From NCBI RefSeq assembly GCF_017104965.1, contig NZ_JAAGPR010000001.1, positions 558,001 through 622,000 of the forward strand: DNA of 64,000 nucleotides, read 5' to 3'. The translations under genes were made by a program, and so were the position numbers. Positions 1 to 8,092 of this stretch are shown piece by piece (position 1 is the stretch's first letter; every line of letters starts with the position of its first letter). Under the pieces are notes generated by a model. It was not told the DNA's origin. It ran no database searches and was given only the letters and a program-made list of their open reading frames with translations. This DNA is from Paraburkholderia sp. Ac-20340 (GTDB lineage: Bacteria > Pseudomonadota > Gammaproteobacteria > Burkholderiales > Burkholderiaceae).

Positions 1-480
1 TCGCCCCTGTGCGGGGCGGCACCTACTTTTCTTTGCAGCGGCAAAGAAAAGTAGGCAAAAGAAAGCCGCTACAAACGCCAGAATGACGCAGTCCACAAAC
101 AGCCTTACGCGGGGAATGGTATAGGGGCGTCTGCCATCCCGCACCTTCAAACTGAGTGACAAAGCCGTCATTCATCCCGTTGCTCGCTGCGCGTGCAACG
201 GCCGGGTATGCGTGGGAAACCCCTGAAATTCAAGCGTTTTCGTGAATCCAGCAAACCTTCGGTTTGCGTTTGCGTTATGCCCCTCGGGGCGCGCAGCGCC
301 CCCGGGTGGGCGGGCGCCTTGTCACTTAGTGGTAGGGTGCGAGGGACCGGATGCTCCTATACCTTTCCCCCTAAAAGGCGGTTTGCCGACTGCGTCACAC
401 TGGCGGTGTGAGCGGCTTTCTTTTGCCTACTTTTCTTTGCCGCTGCAAAGAAAAGTAGGTGCCGCCCCGCACAGGGGCAA
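1..480. repeat. ~480 bp palindromic intergenic repeat element
   Basis: The outer 70 bases on the left (1-70) are the reverse complement of 411-480 with a single mismatch near the outer end. The symmetry continues imperfectly inward, to about 160 on the left and 320 on the right. Each outer arm also contains its own hairpin, with stem CCTACTTTTCTTTGC and a 4-base loop. Smaller hairpins fill the centre, for example GCAAACC-TTC-GGTTTGC near 254-270. No open reading frame inside looks like a real protein. I remember the arm sequence as a recurring extragenic element in Burkholderia-group genomes, but I could not check this. It carries no transposase. It could be a non-autonomous (MITE/REP-like) element or a bidirectional transcription terminator. 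The left edge coincides with the window edge, so the element may be longer. Confidence 0.85.
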
Positions 481-541
481 CGCTAATAGACCGACACGAA
501 AACAAGGAAATGCCCAAAAAGCAGCACAAAAAAACCAAAAC

Positions 542-757
542 CTACCCCCGCTTCCGCAACGGCACCAGCAACTCCCGCAGCCCGTTATGATCCATCTCCT
601 GCATCAGCGCGAGCAGCCTGCCAATCTCCCCCGGCGGAAATCCCTCCCTTGCAAACCAGTTGAGATAATGCCCAGGCAGATCGGCAATCAGCCGACCTTT
701 GTACTTCCCAAAGGGCATCGCAAGCGTAACGAGGCGTTCAAGATCTGCAGTATCCAT
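542..757 (-). CDS. DUF3820 family protein
   Basis: A 71-residue cytoplasmic protein with the DUF3820 signature: a central MPFGKYKGRLIADLP block followed by YLNWFAREGFPPGEIG and a helical tail. Members of this family are short and mostly uncharacterised; some are annotated as putative quorum-sensing-regulated factors without a defined biochemical role. There is no signal peptide or membrane segment. The length equals that of typical family members, so the gene looks intact. No convincing Shine-Dalgarno sequence precedes the ATG. It stands alone between the palindromic repeat and the porin gene, and nothing in the context suggests a partner. The family assignment is fairly secure; the function is unknown. 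Confidence 0.8.
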   Translation of the reverse strand: MDTADLERLVTLAMPFGKYKGRLIADLPGHYLNWFAREGFPPGEIGRLLALMQEMDHNGLRELLVPLRKRG

Positions 758-978
758 GCGCGCTATTGTGCACGACTTTACCCACGTGCATACCGGTCAA
801 ATTAACCGACCACCCACACACCACTCCACAAATTACCGCACGCATCACCCGCGTTCGCATCAGCAAAAAATTCAAGCGAATCAACATTTATTGCAGGGAC
901 TCCGCTCCTTCAATTTCCTACCATGGGCTGGCCTTGCGATTTCGTCAGGGTGCCGACAATAAACAGACATGGAGATAA

Positions 979-2007
979 ATGAAGAAGACCCTTCTCGCCG
1001 CGTCCGCCGCGATCTCGTCGTTTTCCTTCCAGCCCGCCCATGCCCAGTCTTCCGTCACGCTCTACGGCATCGTCGATAACGGCATCGAATATCAGAGCGG
1101 CGGCGGTGCGAATCATGTGATCCGCGCTTCGTCGGGCGGTCTGTTCGCAACCGTCTATGGTTTCATCGGCCACGAGGATCTGGGCGGTGGCCTTCATGTG
1201 AATTTCCAGCTGGAACAAGGCTTTTCCGCCGTAAATGGCGCAGCACAGAATTCAGCCGATGCATTCAATCGTCTTGCCTGGGTCGGTTTGTCGGGAAGCT
1301 TCGGCGAATTGCGCTTTGGCCGGCAAAAGAAGCCTCAATATCTCTATCTGGACGGCGAAATCGATCCGCTGGCCGCGAAATCCATTGCCTCGCCGCTCAA
1401 CGATTTCGACGATGTCTCCGTGCGGGCAAGCAACGCCATTACCTGGTTTACGCCAGACTGGCACGGCCTAACCGCGCAATTTTTGGTGGGCCTGCGCGAC
1501 TCCACCACGCAGCCCTCCAACGGCATTCAAACCTATAACGTAGTGGTGAAATACATCAATGGACCGTGGCACGTTGCGGCCGGCTACGACCAGCAGGACA
1601 ACGCAACCGGCACGTCGATGCAGAAGGTTTTCACCGCCGTCACGTCGTTACGGGTCAAGGCGGCACGCTTTTATCTGGTCTATCACACGGAAACCCAATC
1701 CGATCATAGCCAGAATGAAGCCACCTATTCGGCTTCTGCTTCCTACCTGTTCAATCCGGCCAATGAGATCGCAGTGATGTACGGTTATCTGCACGATCGC
1801 ACCGGAAAGGGCAACAACGCGCAACAGATCGGTCTGTCCTATGAATACTTTCTCTCGAAGTCGTCGATTCTCTACGCTGCGGCCGGTTTGATCGATAACC
1901 GCAATCAGGCCAGCTACACGCTCAACGGCACGGAGTATTCCGGTATCGCCATGACGCCGGGCGCGACCGCGCGCGGCGTCATCGTCGGCATTACGCACAA
2001 GTTCTGA
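979..2007 (+). CDS. outer-membrane porin (Gram-negative trimeric porin family)
   Basis: A 342-residue general porin expected to form a 16-strand beta-barrel in the outer membrane for passive diffusion of small solutes. Residues 1-22 form a signal peptide ending PAHAQ, and the mature chain opens at once with SSVTLYGIVDNGIEY, the usual first strand of the Burkholderia OpcP/Omp38 type. The protein ends in a phenylalanine (GITHKF), the recognition signal for barrel assembly. Alternating hydrophobic residues and aromatic girdles run throughout. A GGAGA Shine-Dalgarno sits five bases before the ATG. The gene is alone on the plus strand and meets the next gene tail to tail 22 bases away. Substrate specificity cannot be read from sequence. 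Confidence 0.92.
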   Translation: MKKTLLAASAAISSFSFQPAHAQSSVTLYGIVDNGIEYQSGGGANHVIRASSGGLFATVYGFIGHEDLGGGLHVNFQLEQGFSAVNGAAQNSADAFNRLAWVGLSGSFGELRFGRQKKPQYLYLDGEIDPLAAKSIASPLNDFDDVSVRASNAITWFTPDWHGLTAQFLVGLRDSTTQPSNGIQTYNVVVKYINGPWHVAAGYDQQDNATGTSMQKVFTAVTSLRVKAARFYLVYHTETQSDHSQNEATYSASASYLFNPANEIAVMYGYLHDRTGKGNNAQQIGLSYEYFLSKSSILYAAAGLIDNRNQASYTLNGTEYSGIAMTPGATARGVIVGITHKF

Positions 2008-2029
2008 TGCGTATTGCCGCGCCATTCGC

Positions 2030-3295
2030 TCAGGACTTGCAGGCCTCGTACAAGGTATTGAGCCGGCGATCCGGTTCCGCCACATACGGATTGCTCTCAT
2101 CCCATGCGTAACCGGCGAGCACCGAGCAGATCATGCGTCGAATCAAGGGCGTCTGGCGCGGGTAATAAATGATGTCCTGCAACTCGCCCGTGTACCAGCG
2201 CTCGACGAACGCACGGAACGTATCGATCCCCTTGCGCAAAGGCACGTCGTAGTCGGCGTGCCAATCCACAGTCTCGCCTTCGAGCACGCGCTCCAGCACC
2301 TGGACTGCCTGACGCGCCGAACGCAATGCGATCGTAACGCCCGACGAAAATACCGGATCGAGAAACTCTCCCGCGTTGCCGAGCAATGCATAACCGGGCC
2401 CGTGCAGACGTTCGACATTGGCCGCATAGCCGCCGATCTGCCGCACCGGCATCACGAAAGGGGCGTCGCCGATCAAACGGTTCAGCGTCGGTTCCTCGCG
2501 AATCAGCGTGCGCAGACGCGCCTCGCGCTCGTCTTCAGGCATGTCGTGAAACGCGGCGTCGGCCACGCAGCCCACCGACGAGCGGCCGCCCGCCAACGGA
2601 ATCATCCAGAACCACACATCACGATGCTCAGGATGCGTCGCGACGCAGATCTTGTTGCGATCGAAGTCGTCGAGTGCGAGGCCGTCGCGCACATGGCTGA
2701 AGATCGCCGCGCGCGTGGGCATGCCGGTTGGCGCTTCCAGATTCAACAGACGCGGCAGCACGCGGCCAAAGCCGCTCGCATCGAGCACAAAGCGCGCGTG
2801 AACGTCGTAGCGCGCGCCGCTTTCGTCGGCCACTTCGAGCACCGGCGCGTCGCCCGGATGCATCGCCAGCACCGTATGACCGAAGCGCACTTGCGCACCC
2901 TGCTGAGCCGCGCATTGAATCAGCACGTCGTCGAATTTCGCGCGCTCGACCTGATACGTCGTGCCCCAGCCCGGCGAATGTTTATCGCGGAAGTCATAGG
3001 CCGTAGCGCGATCGCGCCACACGAACTGCGCACCGTTCTTGTACTGAAAGCCGGCTTCCACAACGGCCTGCAACATGCCCGCTTCTTCGAGGTACGCCAT
3101 GCTCTGCGGCAGCAGACTTTCGCCGATCGAAAAGCGCGGAAAATGCTGACGTTCGAGCACCAGCACCGAACGGCCGGACTTGCGCAGCAGCGCCGCCGCA
3201 AGCGCACCCGAAGGACCCGCGCCGATGATGGCCACGTCGACCGTTTCACGCTGGATCGCAGCGTCCTTTACTGTCTCTTCCTGACTGTGTTCCAT
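2030..3295 (-). CDS. FAD-dependent oxidoreductase, halogenase-like
   Basis: A 421-residue flavoprotein of the flavin-dependent halogenase / geranylgeranyl-reductase superfamily. A Rossmann FAD-binding motif GAGPSG lies at residues 25-30, followed by VLERQHFPRFSIGESLLPQ, typical of this group. WFWMIP at 228-233 matches the halogenase signature WxWxIP, and a lysine (K86, in FQYKNG) sits where phenolic halogenases keep a conserved lysine. The family also contains non-halogenating members, so activity is open. It is divergent from a methyltransferase gene and near a FabB-like ketosynthase. Halogenase-like flavoproteins occur in aryl-polyene and xanthomonadin clusters, and this may be a reduced or split relative. 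An AGGA sequence precedes the ATG. Superfamily is sure; substrate unknown. Confidence 0.82.
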   Translation of the reverse strand: MEHSQEETVKDAAIQRETVDVAIIGAGPSGALAAALLRKSGRSVLVLERQHFPRFSIGESLLPQSMAYLEEAGMLQAVVEAGFQYKNGAQFVWRDRATAYDFRDKHSPGWGTTYQVERAKFDDVLIQCAAQQGAQVRFGHTVLAMHPGDAPVLEVADESGARYDVHARFVLDASGFGRVLPRLLNLEAPTGMPTRAAIFSHVRDGLALDDFDRNKICVATHPEHRDVWFWMIPLAGGRSSVGCVADAAFHDMPEDEREARLRTLIREEPTLNRLIGDAPFVMPVRQIGGYAANVERLHGPGYALLGNAGEFLDPVFSSGVTIALRSARQAVQVLERVLEGETVDWHADYDVPLRKGIDTFRAFVERWYTGELQDIIYYPRQTPLIRRMICSVLAGYAWDESNPYVAEPDRRLNTLYEACKS

Positions 3296-3436
3296 AATTC
3301 CTAAGCTCTTCCTGCGTGCGTCGCACGAATGCGCGACGCGATGACCGCTTTGACGTCGACCTCACGCCATTCACGCCGCCCTTGCCATTACAATGCCCCT
3401 TCTCTTCCAGGACCGGAAATGCATCGGGGAAAAAAT

Positions 3437-4177
3437 ATGTCGGTTTCCGAATCAAAGCAGGTGCCGTTCGTGCCGGAGACGGCCTTCGGCATCTGGTTTC
3501 TCCGCACGCACACGTGGGAACATCATGTCCTGCGTGTCGCGATCAACGACCTCAAACGCCTGATCGACCCGCCTCTGCCCACGGCTCCTACGATCGTCGA
3601 TGTCGGCTGCGGCCAGGGCAAATCGTTTCACCTGCTCGCAGAGGCGTTTCACCCGCGTCGCATCGTCGGTATCGACTATCACGAAGATTCGCTCGAACTT
3701 GCGAGGCAGGCCGCGCGTGCCTGTCCGAATCCATCGCAAATCGCATTCGACGTACTGCATGGCGACTGCGCGAACCTGCCGCTGCCCTCGGCCAGCGCGG
3801 ACATCGTGTTCTGTCACCAGACCTTTCATCACCTGGTCGAACAGGAACGCGCGCTCGCGGAATTCCATCGTGTGCTCAAACCCGGCGGCATCCTGTTATT
3901 CGCCGAGTCCACCGAGGCCTACATTCGTTCATGGGTGATCCGCCTGCTGTTCCGCCATCCGATGGAAGTGCAGAAAAGCGCCGACGAGTATCTTGAAATG
4001 ATACGCCATGGCGGATTCCGCTTCACAAAGCGCAATGTCTCGCTCCCCTATTTGTGGTGGAGCCGTGCCGCCGACTTCGGGCTGTTCGAGCGTCTGGGTC
4101 TGCATCGTCCGAAGCCCGGCAAGCGGCGCGAAACGCTTGTCAACGTGGCAGCCGTGAAAGCGGACGCAACGGTCTGA
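3437..4177 (+). CDS. class I SAM-dependent methyltransferase
   Basis: A 246-residue cytoplasmic methyltransferase of the Methyltransf_11 type. Motif I (VDVGCGQGKS, around residues 55-65) binds S-adenosylmethionine, an acidic residue follows in VGIDYHEDSLELA, and the LKPGGILLFAES block is the usual post-motif strand. I chose the ATG giving MSVSESKQ because GGGGA lies six bases upstream; an in-frame ATG at 3419 and longer extensions lack family-like sequence. It is divergent from the flavoprotein gene with about 140 bases between them, so both may be driven from that gap. It runs tail to tail into the small exported protein gene. The methyl acceptor is unknown; small-molecule tailoring is an inference from the neighbours. 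Confidence 0.83.
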   Translation: MSVSESKQVPFVPETAFGIWFLRTHTWEHHVLRVAINDLKRLIDPPLPTAPTIVDVGCGQGKSFHLLAEAFHPRRIVGIDYHEDSLELARQAARACPNPSQIAFDVLHGDCANLPLPSASADIVFCHQTFHHLVEQERALAEFHRVLKPGGILLFAESTEAYIRSWVIRLLFRHPMEVQKSADEYLEMIRHGGFRFTKRNVSLPYLWWSRAADFGLFERLGLHRPKPGKRRETLVNVAAVKADATV

Positions 4178-4261
4178 CAAATAGCGATCAGGCCGATTGA
4201 AGCGGCAGCCCGTGCTGGCATGGGCCCCCGCTTCAACAACTCAGGCCGTGCGTTTCCGCGC

Positions 4262-4699
4262 TTACTTCGCTTTCAGCGTCACGACGTCGCCCACCAGCGC
4301 GACGCCCGCCACCACGGCGCCCGCGCCGCAGGTGAATTCCGTGGCGCTCGCGCGCAGGTCTTTCTTGTAGTTGCTCTTGATGTTGATGACCGCGTTGCCG
4401 CCTTCCTTGCGCGCGCGTTCCTGCAGTTCCAGCACGGCCGAAAGAAACACGTGCTGGCAGGCCGCTTCATCGCTCTTGCCGAACGCATTGGTCTTCTTGT
4501 TGGTCGCAAACTCGCCGATGGTTTTCTGCACGGCCGGATGCGACTGGCCCGCAAAATACAGGCCGATATCGTCGCTCACCTTGCCTGGCTCGCTCTTGAG
4601 CGCGGCGTCCACCGCATAGGTACTCACCGAATCGCGCGCGTAGACGTGCGACGTTGCGAAAGCCGCGCACAGCGCGCTCAGCATCCAAAGCTTCTTCAT
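4262..4699 (-). CDS. small exported protein, paralogue of its upstream neighbour
   Basis: A 145-residue protein with a cleavable signal peptide (MKKLWMLSALCAAFATSHVYA). The mature part contains LYFAGQSHP, a short Cys-containing stretch (DEAACQHVF) and GGNAVINIKSNYKKD, then a hydrophobic tail. The GNAVI-type strand faintly recalls YbjQ/RcsF-like folds, a weak similarity only. The same architecture (FGAQPHADV, CNKAL, ANAVINVTTRF, a Cys in EFNCG, a hydrophobic VVKGD tail) recurs in the gene just upstream, so the two are probable duplicates. The ATG at 4699 is preceded by GGAGA at eight bases; the longer reading to 4750 would overlap the upstream gene and place extra residues before the signal. 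Probably in an operon with the ketosynthase. Function unknown. Confidence 0.72.
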   Translation of the reverse strand: MKKLWMLSALCAAFATSHVYARDSVSTYAVDAALKSEPGKVSDDIGLYFAGQSHPAVQKTIGEFATNKKTNAFGKSDEAACQHVFLSAVLELQERARKEGGNAVINIKSNYKKDLRASATEFTCGAGAVVAGVALVGDVVTLKAK

Positions 4700-4727
4700 C
4701 TTTTTTGCTCTCCGTTGGGTCAATGAA

Positions 4728-5201
4728 TCAATTGGCTTGCAGCACGACAAGATCGCCCTTCACGACGATCGCCGCGGCGCTGCGGCTCAGACCGCAGTTG
4801 AATTCGGTGGACGATTCCGAGTGGCTGCCATGAAAGCGCGTGGTCACGTTGATGACGGCGTTCGCCTTCTTCTCGCGGGCGTCGTTGCGCAGCTTGTCGA
4901 GTCCTTCCGCGAGCGCCTTGTTGCAGGCGACATCGCCGTCGTCGGTTGCGCGCGCGACACGGATAGCGTGCGACGCATCGCCGATACGGTGCACGACGTC
5001 GGCATGCGGCTGCGCACCGAAATACACCGCCACATCGGAGACCGCATTCGGCGTAGCCGGTGCGGCATTCGCGGTATTCGTAACAGACGTAACGGGATGC
5101 AACGCGCCCTGCAACGGCAGCGTCTTCAGTTCCGTGCCGCAAGCGGCCAGCGTCAGGCTGATCAGCGCGGCTGCGCTCAGTGTCAGGCTCGGTGTTCTCA
5201 T
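4728..5201 (-). CDS. small lipoprotein, paralogue of its downstream neighbour
   Basis: A 157-residue predicted lipoprotein: the N-terminus MRTPSLTLSAAALIS leads to a lipobox LAAC, so Cys-21 would be lipidated after signal cleavage. The mature half shares the layout of the next gene: YFGAQPHADV, a Cys in DVACNKAL, KANAVINVTTRF, then EFNCG and a hydrophobic terminal strand. An in-frame ATG five codons upstream exists, but GAGGAAAA lies right before the chosen ATG. The reading frame stays open far upstream, where it overlaps the ketosynthase gene in another frame; that part is not coding. It sits between the ketosynthase and the second exported protein with gaps of about 30 bases, consistent with one transcript. 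Role unknown; probably envelope-located. Confidence 0.72.
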   Translation of the reverse strand: MRTPSLTLSAAALISLTLAACGTELKTLPLQGALHPVTSVTNTANAAPATPNAVSDVAVYFGAQPHADVVHRIGDASHAIRVARATDDGDVACNKALAEGLDKLRNDAREKKANAVINVTTRFHGSHSESSTEFNCGLSRSAAAIVVKGDLVVLQAN

Positions 5202-5236
5202 GGTTTTCCTCGTCATTTTCAGGGTTGCCTGCAACG

Positions 5237-6499
5237 TCACTTGTCGTTCCAGGCGCGAAACATCAGGCTCGCGCAACTCCCGCCGAACCCAAACGAAACC
5301 GACATCGCCGAAGCCATGCGCGCCTGCCGCGTCGCCCGCACGAGCGGCATTTCCGCCGCGCCCGCATCGAGATCGTCGATACCCACGGCGCCCGCGATAA
5401 AGCCGTCGCGCATCATCAGCAAGGTGTAGATCGCTTCGTGCGCCCCGCAGGCGCCAAGCGGATGGCCGCTCAAGGCCTTGGTCGACGAAAACGCCGGCAC
5501 TGCCGCGCCAAACACGGCGCGCAGCGCGAGCAGTTCCTCGACATCGCCCGAAGGCGTCGAAGGCGCGTGCGTGTTGATGTAATCGGGCCACGAGGCCGCT
5601 TCGTCGAGCGATGCACGCATCGCGCGCGCAATCCCGCCCGCCTGCGGCGCGACCAGTTGCACGCCGTCCGTGCAATGGCCGAAGCCCGTCAGTTCGGCGT
5701 AGATACGCGCGCCGCGCGACTGCGCGTGGGCAAGCGATTCGAGCACCAGCACCCCCGCGCCGGAGCCGATCACGAAGCCATCGCGGCGCACGTCGTAGGG
5801 CCGCGACGCCTGCCCAGGCGTGTCGTTGAAGCCGCGTGACAGCGCACCCATGGCGTCGAACATCAACGTCATGTTGTCGTGCAGCGCCTCGCTGCCGCCC
5901 GCCAGCACCACATCCTGACGGCCGGTCTGGATCAACTGCATCGCCTGACCGATCGCCAGCGCCGATGTCGTGCAGGCCGATGACGGCGAATACGTCACGC
6001 CTTCCATGCCGAACACATGCGCGAGATTCGCCGATGCGGTACTGCTCATGGCCTGCGGCACGGTATAGGGCGGCACGCGGTCCACGCCGCGCGCCTGCGC
6101 GCAGGCCATGGCCGCGTCATACGCCGACATCGTGCCGACGCCCGAGCCGACCACCGCGCCAACACGCGGGTGCCGCAAAGCCGCTTCGTCGATACCCGCA
6201 TCGGCGATGGCGCTGCGCGCGGCGTGGCAGGCAAAGCGCGCGGTATCGCCCATAAAGCGTTCGGCCTTGCGCGCAAACGGCGTTTCGCCCTCCACGGTTG
6301 CGACCGCCGCCACCTGACTCGCGAAGCCGCGCGCGCGCCAGGCCTCCACGCGCGTGATGCCGCCGCGCCCTTCGCGCAGGCGCGCGGCTACGCCGTCCAG
6401 CGTATTGCCCAGGCACGAGACGATCCCCATGCCGGTGACGACCACCCGCTGCAATCCAGCCGATCCGGTCGATCCAGCGAATATCGAGGATTCCTGCAT
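5237..6499 (-). CDS. FabB-like beta-ketoacyl-ACP synthase
   Basis: A 420-residue condensing enzyme of the KAS I/II family, performing decarboxylative Claisen condensation on acyl carrier protein. Catalytic Cys176 lies in SPSSACTTSA, the first histidine (H311) in YINTHAPSTPSGD and the second (H346) in KALSGHPLGACGAHE, with Lys341 beside it. The C-terminal part (EAIYTLLMMRDGFIAG) resembles E. coli FabB. The usual HGTST loop reads HAPST here, changing the Gly and first Thr. The ATG at 6499 follows GGTGAG and gives a normal length; the frame extends further upstream without family sequence. It leads a likely operon with two exported proteins. No ACP, reductase or dehydratase gene is beside it, so it must work with partners elsewhere, perhaps in aryl-polyene-type lipid synthesis. 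Confidence 0.85.
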   Translation of the reverse strand: MQESSIFAGSTGSAGLQRVVVTGMGIVSCLGNTLDGVAARLREGRGGITRVEAWRARGFASQVAAVATVEGETPFARKAERFMGDTARFACHAARSAIADAGIDEAALRHPRVGAVVGSGVGTMSAYDAAMACAQARGVDRVPPYTVPQAMSSTASANLAHVFGMEGVTYSPSSACTTSALAIGQAMQLIQTGRQDVVLAGGSEALHDNMTLMFDAMGALSRGFNDTPGQASRPYDVRRDGFVIGSGAGVLVLESLAHAQSRGARIYAELTGFGHCTDGVQLVAPQAGGIARAMRASLDEAASWPDYINTHAPSTPSGDVEELLALRAVFGAAVPAFSSTKALSGHPLGACGAHEAIYTLLMMRDGFIAGAVGIDDLDAGAAEMPLVRATRQARMASAMSVSFGFGGSCASLMFRAWNDK

Positions 6500-6752
6500 G
6501 CTCACCGCACGCGCGCAAAAAGGGTGAATCGAGATAGACAGATCGATAACGTTGTGATTGCAACGTTCCTGTTCAATGCACTCGCGCGCTAATGAGATGT
6601 GCCGCTCCGCCTGAATTCCGCTGAATATGACTGAATGCGGCCGCGGGTGCGAAAGCCTTAAAATGTCGCCCGACGGCTGTGATGGCGCACCGATCCAGTC
6701 TGAATGCTCTTTGATTCCTGTCCGGTTTTTGTTTGACCCCACTTATCCTCCC

Positions 6753-7352
6753 ATGCTCTCCTTTTCCACCGCCGCGCTGATGGCGTCGGGCAGCGCGATC
6801 GTGCTGCTCATGCCAGGACCGACCAATACCCTGCTCGCCGCCGCCGGCCTCGGTCAGGGCTTCCGGCGTTCCGCCCATCTGAGCGTCGCGGAACTGGCGG
6901 GCTATCTGGTATCGATTTCGTTGTGGGGCCTCTGCTTCACACACGCGTCACAGTCGCTGGCATGGCTGCCCAGGACCTTGCGCCTCGCCAGCGCGCTCTA
7001 CCTTGCGTGGCTCGCCATCCGCCTGTGGCTCACGGCTAATTCGATCGAAACGTCCGCAGCCAGGGTTATTGGCGCGCGCACGCTGTTCAGCGCAACCGTG
7101 CTCAATCCCAAAGCCATTCTGTTTGCCGGATCGATTTTTCCGCCCGAAGCATTCACGACATTCGAAACGTGGCTGGAAGCCATGGCGATCTTCGCGCTGC
7201 TGCTGATTCCCATCGGCTGCATCTGGATCGCAATTGGCGCCGCGCCGCGCGAAGGTCGGCTGCCGCGTATGCGCCCCGCCATGATCCAGCGATGCGCGTC
7301 GATCGTGGTCGCGCTCTTTTCAGGCTCGCTGATCTGGACGCTTGCGCGTTAG
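6753..7352 (+). CDS. LysE/RhtB family exporter
   Basis: A 199-residue integral membrane protein of the LysE/RhtB amino-acid exporter superfamily. It has about six hydrophobic helices, an N-terminal MPGPTNTLLAAAGLGQGFRR that matches the family's PGPNT motif, and a central segment with LNPKAILF, which corresponds to the NPK motif of RhtB proteins. The length is normal for the family (about 200). I chose the ATG that places the first helix at the N-terminus; the frame is open upstream but without recognisable sequence, and no clear Shine-Dalgarno supports any candidate. It is divergent from the ketosynthase operon. Exported substrate (amino acid, homoserine lactone or similar) is unknown. Confidence 0.82.
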   Translation: MLSFSTAALMASGSAIVLLMPGPTNTLLAAAGLGQGFRRSAHLSVAELAGYLVSISLWGLCFTHASQSLAWLPRTLRLASALYLAWLAIRLWLTANSIETSAARVIGARTLFSATVLNPKAILFAGSIFPPEAFTTFETWLEAMAIFALLLIPIGCIWIAIGAAPREGRLPRMRPAMIQRCASIVVALFSGSLIWTLAR

Positions 7353-7471
7353 CGGACCGCTATTTCAGCGGTGTGGTGTATAAGCATGAACGCGCGCAAA
7401 TCACGCCAATGACGCGCAAATCACGCGCTATTTAAAATGAATATCAGCGCGACGCTTATCGAATAGAGACC

Positions 7472-8092
7472 ATGACGCTACAGGAAGAACTCAACGAGTT
7501 TTATCGACGCTGCGGTTTTGCGCCGTCCTCGAAAGGCCCGCATCCGCGCACAGTGCCGGTATTTACCGGTTGCCTGCTGGTGCCATTGCCGAATATCGAA
7601 ACCCGGCATCGCTACCTGAAATATCACGATCTGCACCACATGATCACGGGTTACAGCGTGGGGCGAATTGGCGAAGGAGAAGTCAGCGCGTGGGAGCTGG
7701 GCACCGGATCGATGCTGGCGTCGCCGATACTCGGCATCATGAATCTGATTGCCTTGTCGACAGGATGGATTTTGCAGCCACGCAGAATGTGGCGGGCATT
7801 TTCACTGGGTTGCCGTAGCCGCAATCTCTATCGCCGCACGACGCGCGATGAAATCGACCGTGCGCAATGGAAAAACGTGGCGTCGTTGCAGGCGGCCTTC
7901 CTCGGCGACAAGGAAGGCCGTGCTCCCGGTATGCTGCGGCGGCTGGAGTTTGGTGTGTATCTCGCGATAGCGATGGTGATTCACGCGATCATCGCCGTGC
8001 CTGCCGTAATTGTGCGGGTTGGCAGCGAGATCGCTACCGGCAAACCGCTGCTGGAAGCCGTCAAGCCTACCAAACCCGAGCGCATTTTCTAG
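7472..8092 (+). CDS. COQ4-like protein
   Basis: A 206-residue protein with the COQ4 metal-binding signature HDxxH-x11-E exactly: H52, D53, H56 and E68 in [23 protein letters not shown]4 proteins belong to the ubiquinone-synthesis machinery; in eukaryotes COQ4 has been linked to C1 decarboxylation/hydroxylation of the precursor. Bacteria normally lack a strict requirement for it, so homologues in proteobacteria are often of uncertain role. A hydrophobic segment near residues 165-190 ([21 protein letters not shown]) may be a membrane anchor. It is a single gene with an AGAGA element before the ATG and ends facing the D-serine dehydratase gene, overlapping its stop by four bases. Family assignment rests on the motif; the function in this organism is open. 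Confidence 0.72.
   Translation: MTLQEELNEFYRRCGFAPSSKGPHPRTVPVFTGCLLVPLPNIETRHRYLKYHDLHHMITGYSVGRIGEGEVSAWELGTGSMLASPILGIMNLIALSTGWILQPRRMWRAFSLGCRSRNLYRRTTRDEIDRAQWKNVASLQAAFLGDKEGRAPGMLRRLEFGVYLAIAMVIHAIIAVPAVIVRVGSEIATGKPLLEAVKPTKPERIF

Noticed and set aside
193..805. Several open frames inside the palindromic repeat
   Set aside because: They are low-complexity translations of the inverted repeat, have no family sequence and are shared with the opposite strand by symmetry.
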